Notes under the pieces: generated by a model
Told to the model about the DNA's origin: nothing
Seen by the model: only the letters and a program-made list of their open reading frames with translations
The model's database searches: none
Assembly: GCA_002221725.1 (NCBI GenBank)
Contig: NJFT01000224.1
Span: 1 to 64,000 of the forward strand
Source of the DNA: Scedosporium boydii
Taxonomy: Eukaryota; Ascomycota; Sordariomycetes; Microascales; Microascaceae
Direction of reading: 5' to 3'
Length of the DNA stretch: 64,000 nt
Shown: positions 1 to 12,404 of the stretch, piece after piece
Position numbering within the stretch: position 1 is the first letter of the stretch
Layout of the letters: each line of letters opens with the position of its first letter
Position numbers and translations under genes: made by a program

Positions 1-276
1 TTTTGTTTCAATCCGTCTTGTACTTTCCGTAACGGCATTTAATACGCCCATCAATTGAAGTTTTATGTGAGATCGGTTCTTCTTGTATGAGTTGACCTCG
101 TCTGTTCCCTCGTCGTCGTTTGGAGCTCCCATCTCCCATGGCGGGGCATCGTGAAGCTCTGATTTCCACTTTCCCCCATTTCCAGGTATGTCGTCATCAT
201 AAATTGCTGCAGCCGCTTGGCGCTGTCGAACCTCCAAATAGCATTGTGGGGCGGACCCGATCACAAATCAATCATT

Positions 277-366
277 GGTTCGGTGGTGTAGTTGGTTATC
301 ACGCTTGTCTAACATCCACAAGGTGCTGGACACAAGAGGTCCCCGGATCGAGCCCGGGCCGAATCA
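277..366 (+). tRNA. tRNA-Val (anticodon AAC) with 16-nt intron
   Basis: A complete cloverleaf can be folded by eye. The acceptor stem GGTTCGG pairs with CCGAATC (one G-T pair), followed by discriminator A. The D arm contains GTGTAGTTGGTTATCAC and the T arm CCCGGATCGAGCCCGGG. The anticodon stem CTTGT/ACAAG closes a loop with AAC at 311-313. A 16-nt intron (315-330) lies just after position 37, the canonical place for nuclear tRNA introns. Removing it leaves a 74-nt mature tRNA. The 3' CCA is not encoded, as expected in eukaryotes. The anticodon AAC (read as IAC) serves GUU/GUC/GUA valine codons. Confidence 0.95.
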
Positions 367-374
367 TGAATTTA

Positions 375-381
375 TTTTTTT
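375..381 (+). terminator. RNA polymerase III terminator of tRNA-Val
   Basis: A run of seven T begins 9 bases after the tRNA 3' end, the expected position and form of a pol III stop signal. Confidence 0.7.
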
Positions 382-881
382 GTGTCCTTTCTACGAGGTA
401 TTTATTCTCACTTTTTATTTTTCTTTTTGGTCCGATTTCCTTTCCTTATTATTTTTATTCTATTGCTACCTTCATGTAAATCGTATCCTCTTCTTGTCTG
501 GGAACATTTCAAAACCGAGGCTGAAAATGCCCTCTTGATGCCGTGATCTTTCGAAGAGAGCGAAACGTTGGAGCGGGTCTTTCGAGTGCCCGGTTTTACA
601 AGTGTTGGGTGTGTCTAAGAGACGTCAACTCAAGAACACTGGTCGATTCAGATCAATTTATATTTTGGAAATCAATATATACAGACTCGCATTACACTGG
701 TTACAGCGCTTAGCACCACTCCCATCATCGTCACTCTCCTGCCCATCCGTCCGTCTATACCAACGCCATACGCTTTTGGAAGCACCATCGTAGTCGTAAA
801 CCCCCCAAAACATTCCTCCAAGAAAGCAGAAAAGGACAAAGGTAAAAAATAGTAAAAAATACACAAAATGAAAAGAGCAGA
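382..881. other. Intergenic, nothing recognised
   Basis: Between the tRNA terminator and the 3' end of the minus-strand gene. Only short AT-rich frames are present. It presumably holds the 3' UTR of the minus-strand gene. Confidence 0.5.
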
Positions 882-3782
882 TCACGACCCAGTCCAACCC
901 ACCTCGCCAGGCCCCTCCCCCAGCGACCGATCCGAAATATGCACCGAATTCAAATACCGCCCCTTATACCACTGCGTCGACTGAATCCGATACAACACCC
1001 TCGCCATCCCCAAAAGCCCCAAGTGTCCCCTGCGCATACACTCCAGCACCTCTCCCTCCGTCTGCCTCTCGCACCTACAGAAGGTACCCCCGAAAACCAG
1101 CCGCGCCTCGGGCCCCGCGAACAAAATACTCAACCGATTCAAACCCCTCCACTCCGCCACTAGCGAACTCCTCCTCGGTGCCGCGAGGGCTAACAGGTCC
1201 CACTCCCCCGAACGGCTCTGTAACCGCTTCGCCTCGAGGGGCTTGGCACCCTGGCACTGCTCTATGGCGGTGATCTTGCAAGGACCACCTTCGGGGGAGG
1301 TTCCCTGTTGACACCAACAGCGTTGGGGGTTGGGCAGGGTCTTTTCGTCGATGGATATCACGACCGTGGCGCGGGTGTTTTGCTGAGCGTTGGAGGTGAA
1401 GAGGACGAGGAGGGGTTTGAGGGGTTTGGAGTGGATGACGGCGGTTTGGGTGCGGCCGGTCGGCGAGAGGACTGTTACGGTGGCTTCGGTTGTGTTGGAA
1501 GCGGAGGAGGAGGAGGACTTTTGGGTTTTGGTGGTTGTTATGCTGGGCGCGCGGGGTTTTTTGTTGCGTTTGAAGAGGGAGGAGAGGACGGAGTCCCGCC
1601 TGCCGTTGGAGGAGGGCGGCGGCTGTGGTGGGTCTTGAACGGGGGAGGTGCTGAGGGGACCGAAGGAGGTCATGGTTTGGGAGCGGGGGTTTGGGAAGTA
1701 AGGGGAGGATGGAAGCGGAGAGGAGCGTGGCTGCTGCGGGTTCTGATAGTTGTTGTGGTTGCCGTTTATCGTTGAGGTTTGGCCAGGGCTGGAAGTGATG
1801 CTTGTGATGCCGAGGCCGTGGGCCATGGTTTCCGTGGGGGAGAATGAAGAGCGGAAGTCGACGGTTGGGGGGTTTTGGAGGGTCGTCGAGCGCGAGGTGG
1901 TGTTGGAGGGCGGAGATGGGATGGAGATGGTAGACATAGAGCGTTCAATGGGAGATGGGAAGTCGGCTGTGTCGGTCACTAGACTGCCGGGGAGCCGGCG
2001 GTGGAGCCAGAGTTGAACGGAGGCTTCTTCGAAGAGGGAGCTGCCTTGCCCTTCGATAACGAAGCTCGCTGTTGTATGGTTTCTGTTGGATTGTTAGTTG
2101 GGGCCTCGGAAATGTGGGCGAACCGGGGAAGGTACGACTTACTGGCAATATCCATCGGCGACCTTGAATCCCGTCACCCCCTGCTGAAACTCGAGGGCAT
2201 CGTCTAGGGTGCAAAAAGCCAGGGGATAAATCTGGTTATTGTTTGTGAGAATCATTTCAAACGGTGGTTCGAATGTGCTTGAGAGAGCATAGACAGGGTT
2301 CAGCGTCGATGATGTAATATCGAAATCCACGGGTATATCTAAAAGCGCTGTTAGTTCTCGTGAAACCACATCTAGGCTAGAAATGGGAGGTGGATAATGT
2401 CTCAATTAAGACTTACGTTCTTGTCGCGGTGGACCCTTTGCCCGCCTCTCGACAGCAGATATGACGAGTCGGAACCGTTTGTCCTGGGAACCCATGTGTC
2501 TTAGGAGCCGGAGACGTTTGGAAATGTTTGGAGAGGTGCTAAAGAGAACGCTGCGAGGTTTTCAATGTTAGCTTCGACCTACGGGGAACTTGGCTCGATC
2601 TTCCGGGAGCAGGTTTGGTCTCTTACGTGTTCAGAAGCTCTTCCATCATGACGTTGGTAATCACCGTCTCAATCAACGGCTTCGTGGCTTCCTCAATCCA
2701 CAGCTGGAGCATGTCGCCGTCGATATCGGTAAGGGCAGGTGCAACCAGGCCTCGTGAGAATCTTTCACATTGAAATGAGAGTTTCTACTCCTCTGTTAGC
2801 AAAGGAAGGTCCAGAGAAGAATTCGTCCGAGGGAAAGAACGAGGGAGAATCAAACTTACGTCTTCAAGCTCCATCACATATGATGGCCAATGCGACAACT
2901 CACCCGCCTCCCTCAACTCTACCGCCTCCCGCATCTTCTTTATTAAAAACACACACTTCAACAAATTCAAATACTGCTCCACTCCAGGAATCCTCTCGGT
3001 CACAGTCAACCCCGGAACGAACCCCACCGTGCTCCGATCCAGCCGATAGATGAAAGCGTCGGCCATGTCCCGCAGCGTCGGGTACTGCTGCTGATCGGAC
3101 TCAACGCACACCGGGTGGAGACGGAAGGCGTCTTCGAATTCCCCTGCGAGGTCGGCAGGAATGGTGAGGAGGTGGATTTTGCGCGCTGCTTGCTCGTCGA
3201 GGGCGGTTTTGAGGTCGGGGACGAGGACGCCGATGAGGCTGCGGAGTTCGCCGCGGACCGAGCGGAGTTCATCGTGTACGGCGCCGATGCGTCGGGAGAG
3301 GTCTTCGTGGACTCGTGTGAGGAGGTCGCTGGATATCAATCACCCATATTAGTCTTAGTCCTCCGTCCAAAAAGGAGCCATTCTCGCCAAGAAAAGAACA
3401 AAAAACGAAAGGGTGGAAAAAGAAACGTACATCTCAAAAGGCTTCAACACAGTCTGAACACTCAAACTATGCATCTGAACCCTCACCCTCAACTTATCCA
3501 CCCTCCCTTGCACCAGCGCATTCCACTCGATGTTCCTCAGCGGATTATTCGTCGCCGCGCCGAAGCGCCTGTTGTCGTCGAGGAGCTGGCGGCATTCACG
3601 CAAGGTGGCACCATAGTCGCCGACGATTTCGAAGAGCGAGTTGGGGTCCCATCGCAGGCGGGAGGAGGAAGGGGCGCCGGCATCGTGGAGTGATTTCTGG
3701 GCGCGGAGGACGACACTGGAAAGGAGGTCGAGGTTTTGAGCGAGGTGGCGGACTTCGGAGCCGAAGGAATTGTAGTTTGTGC
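882..3782 (-). CDS. Ascomycete protein of unknown function, at least 7 exons, N-terminus unresolved
   Basis: Six consecutive exons join in frame through GT...AG introns: 3782-3431, 3328-2860, 2784-2627, 2550-2417, 2338-2143 and 2082-882 (stop TAG-type end at 882). Together they encode about 836 residues. The first part is helical and charged (it begins TNYNSFGSEVRHLAQNLDLL) and continues as a coiled-coil-like stretch (VHEDLSRRIGAVHDELRSVR). This resembles the helical N-terminal regions of many fungal regulatory or STAND-like proteins, but I cannot name a family. The middle has a proline/serine-rich linker. The C-terminal ~180 residues are ordered and contain a CRCE motif. Exon 3782-3431 needs one base from an upstream exon and contains no usable early ATG, so a further 5' exon exists upstream of 3783. 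A donor at 3874 (GTGAGC) is the likely partner, but the nearby ATG at 3882 is in the wrong phase. The gene structure is firm; the function is unknown. Confidence 0.75.
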
Positions 3783-3882
3783 CTGTTGTTGGAAGGATCT
3801 TGTTAGTGAGGGTGGAATTGTGAGATTGGAAGTGTGTGGGGTAGCAGGAAGCTATGAGAGAGGAAACAGCTCACGCGACCAT

Positions 3883-6475
3883 CGACGGCGATAGTTGCTG
3901 GGCTTTGGAGGAGAGATGAGGAGATGGAGCGGGGTTCGCGATGTGAAATGCTTCTCATGCAAAGGGAATTTAAAGAGAAGAGAAAAGGAAACACAGATTA
4001 ATGAAAGATCATGGGATATCTTGGGCGCTGCTTACTTGCTCTCAACTCTGGAGTCCATCCATAGTTGTATACCTCCCAGGCGAATTTCGCAATACTTAGT
4101 GTATCCCCAACATCCATCGAATTGGCTTCTTATCCCCCTCTCTGTCTGTCTCTGCTGCTCTCGGTGGAATCCGGGGTCAGTCGAACATGCAATCCCCCGC
4201 TAAGACTGAATGAAGATGCGAAAAGAGATGTATTTATTGAAGAAGAAAAAAAAAAGAATATATGGAAGAATTTCAGATTATGACGACAGAATGTGAATCG
4301 AGAGAGATTTAAACTAGGAAGGTGGGAAAGATGGGGAGAAATAAGAATTGCCGATCCATGCTTGTGTTCGGCTTCTCGAAGGTTTTAGGAAGAGCGGCTG
4401 AGATGGGATGAGATCGAAAAATAGATTACGACAGGGCCTCGGGGCGAGGCAAGGGTTCTAACAAAGAGGAAAAAACAAGGGATTGGGGAACAAACCCTCC
4501 CGTCTCGCACACTTGGACGCAGGGCGAGCAGCGGGCAATGACAGCTAGACCCTCGCTTTGTTGCTTCTTTGGCCTGGGGTTGGAGACTGGGGAGTTATGT
4601 CACGCAGGCATGCGAGCCACGGGGACAAGCAACCTGGGGAGTCTCGCAGACGAGTAAGTAAAAGCTTGGCATCCGTGGTAGCGCAAGCCCATATCAGGCA
4701 CCGAGCAATGGGGCGGGTGGGAAAGGGGGCGACATGAGAGATTGGAGGTGTTAGTCGAGACGAGGTGGAAGATGGAAGATGGAAGGGGCTGGAATCGCAT
4801 ACGTATGCGCGCAGGACAGAGGGTGTCAAGGAAAGACAGCCAGCCAGCGAGAATGGAAGCGAGAGGGGTGCCAATCTCACTGGCGGCCTGTTCCAGAGCC
4901 AACTCGTAACAGATCAGACCAATGGATATTGGTCGCCGTTTCCAGCGAGGTGTGTTATCTAGACTCTGTTATTTCCCTCCTTGCCAAGGTCTTCGTTATC
5001 AGAGCAAGCAAGCAGCTAGAGAGGTTGAAACCAACCAGCTGATCAGTTGGTGCATAAGCTTGGTGCACCGCCACGAACTACTTCACTCGTTCCTCTTTGG
5101 TCTCTTTCGCTTCGGGCTTGTACGGGTTGTGGAATCGGTCAATGTGTGCAGGTCTTGCGTCGCAGTGTCCTGCACACCAGGCCTAGAAAAGAACATCAAT
5201 GATACGGAGTTAACGGTGTTCCCCGGGTTCCGTCCTCGACCAGCACAGCCTTTGCCACAATTGAGGAAGCGCTAGGCGACGAGATAAACCAGATCAATTG
5301 AGACGACGGAACTGACAGCCACCCATTTTCGCCCTAGCTTTTATTGTTTGCGGGGGGACGAAACGGACTAATTAGACCCCGGTCAGGCTGTCATCCATTG
5401 ATCCATGTTTCTGTTCCAGTTCCAAGATCAGCCCCAGACTCGACCCCGGCAATGGCGGGAAACATTGGAATGTCTTTGTCCCTGCAGGAGCTGAGTGGGA
5501 ATAAAATTAAAGAAAAATAAGGGCTGGTTCATACTCGCCTCGTCTTGCAGGTCAAGCGCTCTGTGGCTGGAAAACGCCCTCAGTCAATATCACCAGGACA
5601 TTTGACACAATTGAGAAAGCCATGGCAAGGCTGCGGATATTGATTTCAGAGACGGACTGTGTCTAAGATTCCCACCACACTTGGCCATTCGTGGTATCCA
5701 CCCCGAAATCCCAAGATTGAGGTCGAGGTTGGGGTATCAGAGCGTTTGTGCGACAACCTAATATAACCATAACCATTGCAGTGACCGACCATGGCATGAC
5801 CAGACCCTCCCAGACCAAGCCAAGAACCTGCAGCTCACTGGCACTTGCATGGGGGCGGAGTAAGATGCCGGTCGACGAAGCTACCCTTGTCTGGTAGCGC
5901 CCACACCCACCCTGAAGGATAAGATCCATGGATGCATGCGGGCAAAGGAAAAGAAGCGAAAACGAGGCTGTCGAAGGCCGGAACGAGTCAGGGAGGTGGG
6001 CATGCGACACTAAAGAGCTCTCTGACACTCACTCTTCCGGGTTTAGCGGGCGCGCACGAATTGGCAAGGCATTTTTCTGGGATCTGTGATTTTCTAGAAT
6101 CTAGTTTCTAATCGGAATTACAAGTAATTGTCGTCGTTATCTATTTCGCCCTGCCAATTTCCTCTTGGTCTTCACCGACACCTGGAAAAACGCTTCTGTC
6201 TCTTTTTTCCTCGTTTGCCCTCAGATGACACTTCCCGGGGCTGATTCACTCACAAATCTAGGGCAGTCGCCCAGTCTTGTTTATCAATGCCTCTAAATTA
6301 CTTCAACTGAACAGCTGCTTCCTGAGGAATAAACCGGGCGAGCATAGCCATCTCCACCTCCTCTCCTCTCCTCTCCTCTCCTCAAGTCACTTGACTATAG
6401 CATTGAGGATTGCCATAGAAAGAGAGAGCGAAAGACATAGAGAGAGGGTGAAAGAGGGCGAGGGCCACCACCACG
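3883..6475. other. 2.6 kb intergenic region between divergent genes
   Basis: No frame here has family-like sequence or splice continuity. It carries the upstream regions of the minus-strand unknown gene and of the plus-strand permease. A (CTCCT)n microsatellite lies at about 6357-6383, and a purine-rich GAGA-type leader runs just before the permease ATG. Confidence 0.5.
6357..6383 (+). repeat. (CTCCT)n microsatellite in the permease leader
   Basis: About five tandem copies of the pentamer, roughly 100 bp upstream of the permease start. Pyrimidine-rich tracts are common in fungal core promoters and 5' UTRs. Confidence 0.8.
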
Positions 6476-8878
6476 ATGGCCTCCACAGACTTTCCACCCA
6501 TGCGACCTCCTCAGAGGACGCTCTTCAACGATATCGAGGAAGAGATTGAAAATCCCGACGAGATTGTCACCGCGGCGCCGGCCGAGCAGTTTCGGTTGGG
6601 TTATCTCGATGTCACTTGCTTGATTCTCAATCGTATTATTGGTGAGTATTTTCTCCTCTCGAAGATTGAGCAGAAATATATCCATCTCTCTGTCTACACT
6701 CTCCTTAAATATATACATTATATCTCACATATGTCTCAATTCATCCCACTGACACTTTTGAAGGCACCGGAATCTTCAACAGCCCAAATCGCGTGGTCGT
6801 CGGCACGAACAACACCGGCGCTTCCCTTTTCTTCTGGTTCGCCGGCATCTTATACGGCCTTTCCGGCGCTCATGTCTACGTCGAGTACGGACTCAATGTG
6901 CCCCGCTATGTCATTGACGGCATCGAGCAAACCGTCCCTCGCAGCGGCGGTGACCTCCATTATGTATATTTTTTTATTCTATTATTTTTCTCCCTCTCAT
7001 CTTTCATTAACCAAATACGCGACACTAACATCCTTAAGCTCCAATACGTCTACCGCAAACCCCGCTACAAAAAGAACACAGTCCTGTTCTTCGCCTGCCT
7101 CTACGGCATATCCTTCATCTGCCTCGGCAACATGGCTGGCAACTCCATCTCCTTCGCCGTGCGCGCCCTCCAAGCGACCCACCCCGGCACGGCGCCCGAG
7201 GACTTCAGCCCCGGTGCGGTCCGCGGCATCGCCATTGCCGTGGCCACAGCCACCTGTTTCATCCATGCCATATCGCGCCGCGGCGGCATTCTTCTGAACA
7301 ACGTGCTTGCCATCGTCAAGGTGGGCATCCTGCTCCTCATCATCGCCACGGCCATCGCCGTCGCTGCGGGAGGGTTTCACGATGAGACGGGGGCTGTGGT
7401 GCCGAATTATATCACGCATAATACGGCGAGGGAGAGCTCGTTTAGGTATATTTCAAATGAGGCCAGTGGAGAGGCGAATGGGTATGCGCAGGCTTTTTTG
7501 TCGATTGTTTTTGCGTTTTCGGGGTTTGATCAACCGAATTATGTACGTCTTGTTCTTCTTCTTTTCGAAGGTATTACGATTTTGTGAGCTAATTTGTGAC
7601 GTTATAGGTCCTTGGTGAAATTAAACGTCCCCGAAGGACATTTCCCCTCGGCATGATGACCGGAATCTCCATCATCTCCGTACTCTACATGGCCGTCAAC
7701 ATCTGCTATGTAAGTCCTCTCCCCCTCCCCCTCCAATCCCACCCCATCTAACGCAGTCCCAGATGGTCGTCGTCCCCAAAGAAGCCCAAATCCAAGGCAA
7801 CGTAGCCCAGCAATTCTTCCAACGCACCTTCGGCGTCCTCGGCAACAGCGAAACCGGCGAGCGCGTCCTAAACGCCTTCCTGGCCATCTCGTCCCTCGGC
7901 AACATCATCGTCATGACCTACACGGCCTCGCGCATGAAGCAAGAAATCGCCAAGGAGGGGTTCCTCCCCTTCGCCAAGTTCTTCGCGCAAGACCGCGACT
8001 ATAGCTTGGGCCGTCTGCTCAGATGGTTCCAGGCTCGGGGGTGGTTCAGGAGTATCCTGCGCCACAAATGGTTCTCCCCAGAAGCCCACTCGGAAAAGAC
8101 ACCCGTGGGAGCCCTCTTCCTGCACTTCCTCTCGTGCATGGTCCTCATAGGAGCCACGTCCCGTCTTCGGCCAGACGACTCGTACAACACACTCTCGAGT
8201 GCATCTGCCTACCTCTTCCCCGCCTTCTTCGGCTTCCTCCTCGCCCTAGGCATCCTCATCCTCCGCTTCGGAACCCCTCCAGCCACATCAACGGTGAACA
8301 CGCCGCACCACCCGTCCGTGCCGGGAACGCAAGGTAGCGGCAAAAGGACATGGAAGGAAATGACGCGTGGCTCGGTGAACCCCACGCTCAGCGTCGTATG
8401 CGCCGTGATTTACCTCCTAGGTAACGCCTACCCTATCATTACAAGCTGGGTGCCCCCGTCGGCTCGGTTCGGGCGGTCGACCGTGGCGTGGTTCGTGGTG
8501 CCTACAATTTCGTGCGGCGTGCTTGGGTTCGCGTCGCTTTGGTTCCTAGGGTTCCTTGCGAGGGCGAAGAGGAGGGAGCATAGGAGGCATCAGGAGTTCG
8601 TGGTGGAGAGGTATCCCGAGTTTGAGTATGCCGAGGGAGACGATGGGGCCGTTGTTGGTGGTGGAGAGGATGGGGAAGAGGTGAGACGGAAGGCTGGGGG
8701 ACTGGTGCTTGTGCATGAGACGGTTTCGTTGTTGTGGAAGGGGAGGGATACTATTGAGTTGGGGAGGATGATGGCCGAGGCGAATGGGCATGGCGGTGGA
8801 GTTGATAAGGATAGCGCGACGGCGTTTGTGAATAGGAATCCCTTTGCCGGGACGGATTTCGAGGGGATGGGGAGGTGA
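6476..8878 (+). CDS. APC-superfamily amino-acid permease, MUP1 (methionine permease) type
   Basis: Five exons: 6476-6641, 6764-6963, 7039-7542, 7608-7709 and 7763-8878, giving 695 residues. The start ATG follows CACCACG and is the first ATG in frame. After a ~40-residue cytosolic N-terminus comes the first transmembrane helix with the APC substrate motif RIIGTGIF, rebuilt across intron 1. It is followed by the family's conserved GGD block and about ten to twelve hydrophobic helices. The segment NYVLGEIKRPRRTFPLG and the later NICYMVVVPKE match the layout of the fungal MUP1/LAT-like branch, which imports methionine or other neutral amino acids at the plasma membrane. Exon 5 could instead begin at 7757, adding Ser-Gln; 7763 aligns better with the family. 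The long C-terminal tail after about residue 600 is hydrophilic. The substrate is inferred, not shown. The gene converges with the STAND gene, the two 3' ends being 219 bp apart. Confidence 0.88.
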
Positions 8879-9097
8879 TGGCGAGAGTTATATGTCTCCT
8901 GGGTTGGGAACCGGGAGGCAAATGGATGAGTTATGGTTTTCATCGTGTTTGTTCTGAAAGATATCCCGTACTGGTAGATTCGACCCTGCCAGGAATACAG
9001 TATTTATACCTTGTTTGATGTAAAGATCATCTTAACGTTGATATCGTCGCAGCCAAACATACTCAGCATGGTTATCTTAAATCTCGGGCCAAAGGAA

Positions 9098-12000
9098 TCA
9101 CAGAAATGAGGCATTTGAGAATTTCTCTGTGAAAATTTCCCCGGGATTGAGCTCCATCACTTCTGGTTGCAAATACCCACTGTCGACGAGCCATTGTGCT
9201 GCTGACTTCATGGACATGACTTCGTTTTTATTCCCTTCCCATAGTTTCCGTAGCCGAGCCTGCGAGAAGCATTCCCCGAGAGATTCAAGATTCACTGAGT
9301 CTCGCTGCCCTTCCCTCTTAGACCAATGTTGGTCGAGTTGGATTACCATCTCTGCTTTTTTCAACTGAGCATCCTGGAGAAGGGGGGATAGGGGTGACAG
9401 CTCTTTATATTTGAAGATTCCAATAACCTTGAGATCCATGGGGGTGTTACCAATTAGAGAGTCGAAATTGGGTAACTCCTTGGATTTCCAATTGCTAAAA
9501 ACAATGCGAGTGAGAGCTCCCACGCTTAGTTCAACAAGGAGCGAGAAGGCGTCCTTTATGTCAATATTTGCATTTCTTAACCAGTCTGTGCAATGGCCAA
9601 ATCCTGGCTTGCCGTCATTGGATTGGAAGGCAGTTAAAGCGCATCTTGGCTCCATGGAAACGCCTCGATTCATGAATTTTGGAAGAATCCTTTCTTGGTC
9701 CTTGTACCATTTGTCGCTATAATGTCCCCAGAAACGGTCGGACAAGAGCCGAAGCAAATACCCTATCCAAGGCGTAGGATACGCTGTATCACGAGTACCG
9801 GTTTCTCCAGAGTCGAGATTTGATCCGTTGTCGAGCAGCCAGCTGATGACTGGATATTTATCCTCGCCTCTCAAGTCTTCCCATCTCAGAAAAGAAGGCA
9901 AGAGTTGGTCCATGTACCCTTGGTCAGCCAGCCGCTCCTTGATCTCCGATTCAAAGCCACACTCAATGGCCTCGGTAAATCCGCAACACGCGAACAACCC
10001 TAAACAATCGCGGTTTTTGTCTCGCCACTCGGGTAACCCCTCGAGTACCCTACGAGCGGTATTGAGGCAAGCGATCTGATCTGCAACCGATAGGTGCGGC
10101 TGTAGCCCTCTGAGGTATTTTACCATGTCCATGGCGCTGTCGCCCGGATAATAAAGGGGGCAGAATTGATATGGAGCAGGGAAGATCCTGTAAGAAAACA
10201 TGAAACTCAACACAATTTGACCCTCAACTATATCTTTCCCGGTGAGTTTGGCGTGTGCCAAGATATCACGGCCTTCATTGGCTAAGAAATCAGATGCGCT
10301 GCGATGAATAAAGGCCACCTCCACGAACCTCCAGTCTCGTTCGCCACTGGAACTCTGCTCTCCCTCGTCAATGAAACCAACCTCAAGAAGGCCAGCACTT
10401 CTCGCTGGAATTTGCTCCTTTATTTGCGAACACCGTTTATCGAATTCGTCGCGTGAGATACCTTGCAGGTTTTCCAGAAACTCTTGTCGAATCCGAGGTC
10501 TCACTACAAGCGTCATCATCGCAACATTGTGGTGGTCGCCGCGTGGATCAGGATGCAGCATCAACCCGAAATACAGCGCCGCATCTTCACGATAGTCGGG
10601 TTCATCATCACCCAGGCGTTTCCACATGGCGTTGTACATTTTCGTAAGGTCGTTCGGCAGATTCTCGACGCGCTTTTTCCGAAGCTCCCAATCGTCGGAT
10701 TTGTCAATCCCCCTTAATACGCTGTTGACGACAAGCCGAACCCACAAGAAAACACCTTCAGCCTTCCAGATAATAGAAAGGATGAGGTCCTCCGCTTCTT
10801 TTTCATCTTCCTCAATACAGTCACACAACTTGGCGCGAACAAACTTCTCAATATCGTTCCGCGTTAAATCTTGCAGTCTAAGGTGCGGAAACGCTTCTAA
10901 TTTTCGCACGAAGGCCGGCTCGGGTCGACTGGAGACGCACAATTTAACTCGAGGCAAAGACTGTATGAAATCCACCAACCCAAGAATGCCATTTGAAGCA
11001 TCGTCTGCTTCATCGAGGCCATCGATAAAGATGCATACCCAACTATTACCCATCCATTCAATGGTATCGCGAAGGCACGACTTTAAGTCGCCCTCAGACC
11101 AATCGGAAGGTGACCTCTTGAGATGAGCCTGCCGCAGCCGACCGACAAGCAGCGCCGCAGCGGCCTGGTGGGTAGGGGAGGATAAGATCTGGTATAAAAG
11201 AGAACAAAGAACGCCTTTGCAACTTCTCTGTAAAGGGTTTGTCCCAGGTTTCCAGAGGAAGGCGCTTATAATCAGCACATCTTGACGGGTTTCCCTCGCG
11301 ATTTCCTCTGTCATTGAGTGGTTGATAAGAAACTGCATCAAAGTACTTTTGCCCGCGCCTGCTTTGCCGCTGACCCAAAAAAGCCCCTTGTTGTTCTGCA
11401 ACCACTCACAGAACAACGAAGACTTCCGTAGGGGTTCATCAAGTTCATTCTCGCTCTCTTCAGATGTAGTTATCCACTCAGAAGTCCCTTCAAAATGTTC
11501 ATTCTCGCTCTCTTCAGATGTAGTTATCCACTCAGAAGTCCCTTCAGAATGTTGATTCTCTCTCTCTTCAGATGTAGGTTCGAATATCCACTCAAAGGTC
11601 CCTTCAAAATGTTCAATTGCTGATTGATTGAGGCGCGCGTGCATTTCTTCAAACCAAAGGCTCTTAATAAATTGCTGGACATTCTGCTCGCTGTGTTCAA
11701 GCCGTCGCTCTTCCTGACTCAGAGCAGCAGCCTCGTTTAGCCTCCTATCGAGGTGGTCCCGCGTGTTGCTGCCCTCCGTTTCGACAGCAGCTTGGATATC
11801 ATCCCGGATTTCGGTGAGCCGGTCAGCAAGTTCGTTCGATAATGGAGTGCCGTTGGCCGTAAGTTGCTCAAGGATGAAATCTTGCAGTTGTTGTCGCAAA
11901 TGCCCAAAGTTGGAGGCAACTTGCTCCTGACCCTGGATCAATCTCTTACTGGAAGGAGTTAGTGGAATACTCATTTCTGTGCGGTTAATAAACTCACCGA

Positions 12001-12404
12001 AGATCAAGAAGAACCTTCGTATCCATATCCTGCTGGATCCGACCCAAGTCCTTCTCCAGTCCTCGTATTTTCCCTTTTTTCCATATCAAGTATTTCACAG
12101 TACCCATCCGCTTGGATCCCTTGAGTTTTTCGAGCTCCCTGACTAGTTCACCGGCGACGTCCAGCATAGCTTTCGCTTGCTTCTGGAGACCCTGATCGCA
12201 TTCTGAAATACTACCTTGGCCTTGCGAATTGGTCAATTGTTGGAGTTCATCCCCAAGCTTTCGAAGTGAATTTGAATGCCCAAGGAGGCTCCCTTCCGGC
12301 GCGTGGCCATCTTTCAGACTCTTGACGAACCTCACAGCCTTGTAACTCTGTTCGACGAGCTGCAAAACATTGCACGCTAAGGACAGGGCAGCAACAGCCT
12401 CCAT
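9098..12404 (-). CDS. NACHT-domain STAND protein (fungal NLR-like) with helical N-terminal domain
   Basis: Two exons, 12404-11998 and 11948-9098, are separated by a 49-bp intron with a CACTAAC branch site; together they encode 1085 residues. Residues 1-135 form a helical domain beginning MEAVAALSLACNVLQLVEQ, of the type found at the N-terminus of many fungal STAND proteins and regarded as signalling or cell-death effector domains. A charged helical linker follows, then an 18-residue tandem repeat (about residues 267-320). The NACHT NTPase has Walker A GKAGAGKST near residue 327 and Walker B IFIDGLDEADD near residue 445. The remaining ~500 residues are mixed helical sequence in which I see no WD40, ankyrin or TPR repeats. 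STAND proteins use ATP-driven oligomerisation in fungal non-self recognition and heterokaryon incompatibility; a role here is inference. It shares a 615-bp divergent promoter region with the mitochondrial carrier gene. Confidence 0.9.
11444..11611 (-). repeat. 54-bp coding minisatellite in the STAND gene (3 copies)
   Basis: Copy 1 is 11444-11497, copy 2 is 11498-11551, and copy 3 (60 bp, more diverged) is 11552-11611. Copies 1 and 2 differ at very few bases. Each encodes an acidic 18-residue unit around the motif EGTSEWITTSEESENE. The array sits between the helical linker and the NACHT domain and keeps the reading frame. Confidence 0.92.
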
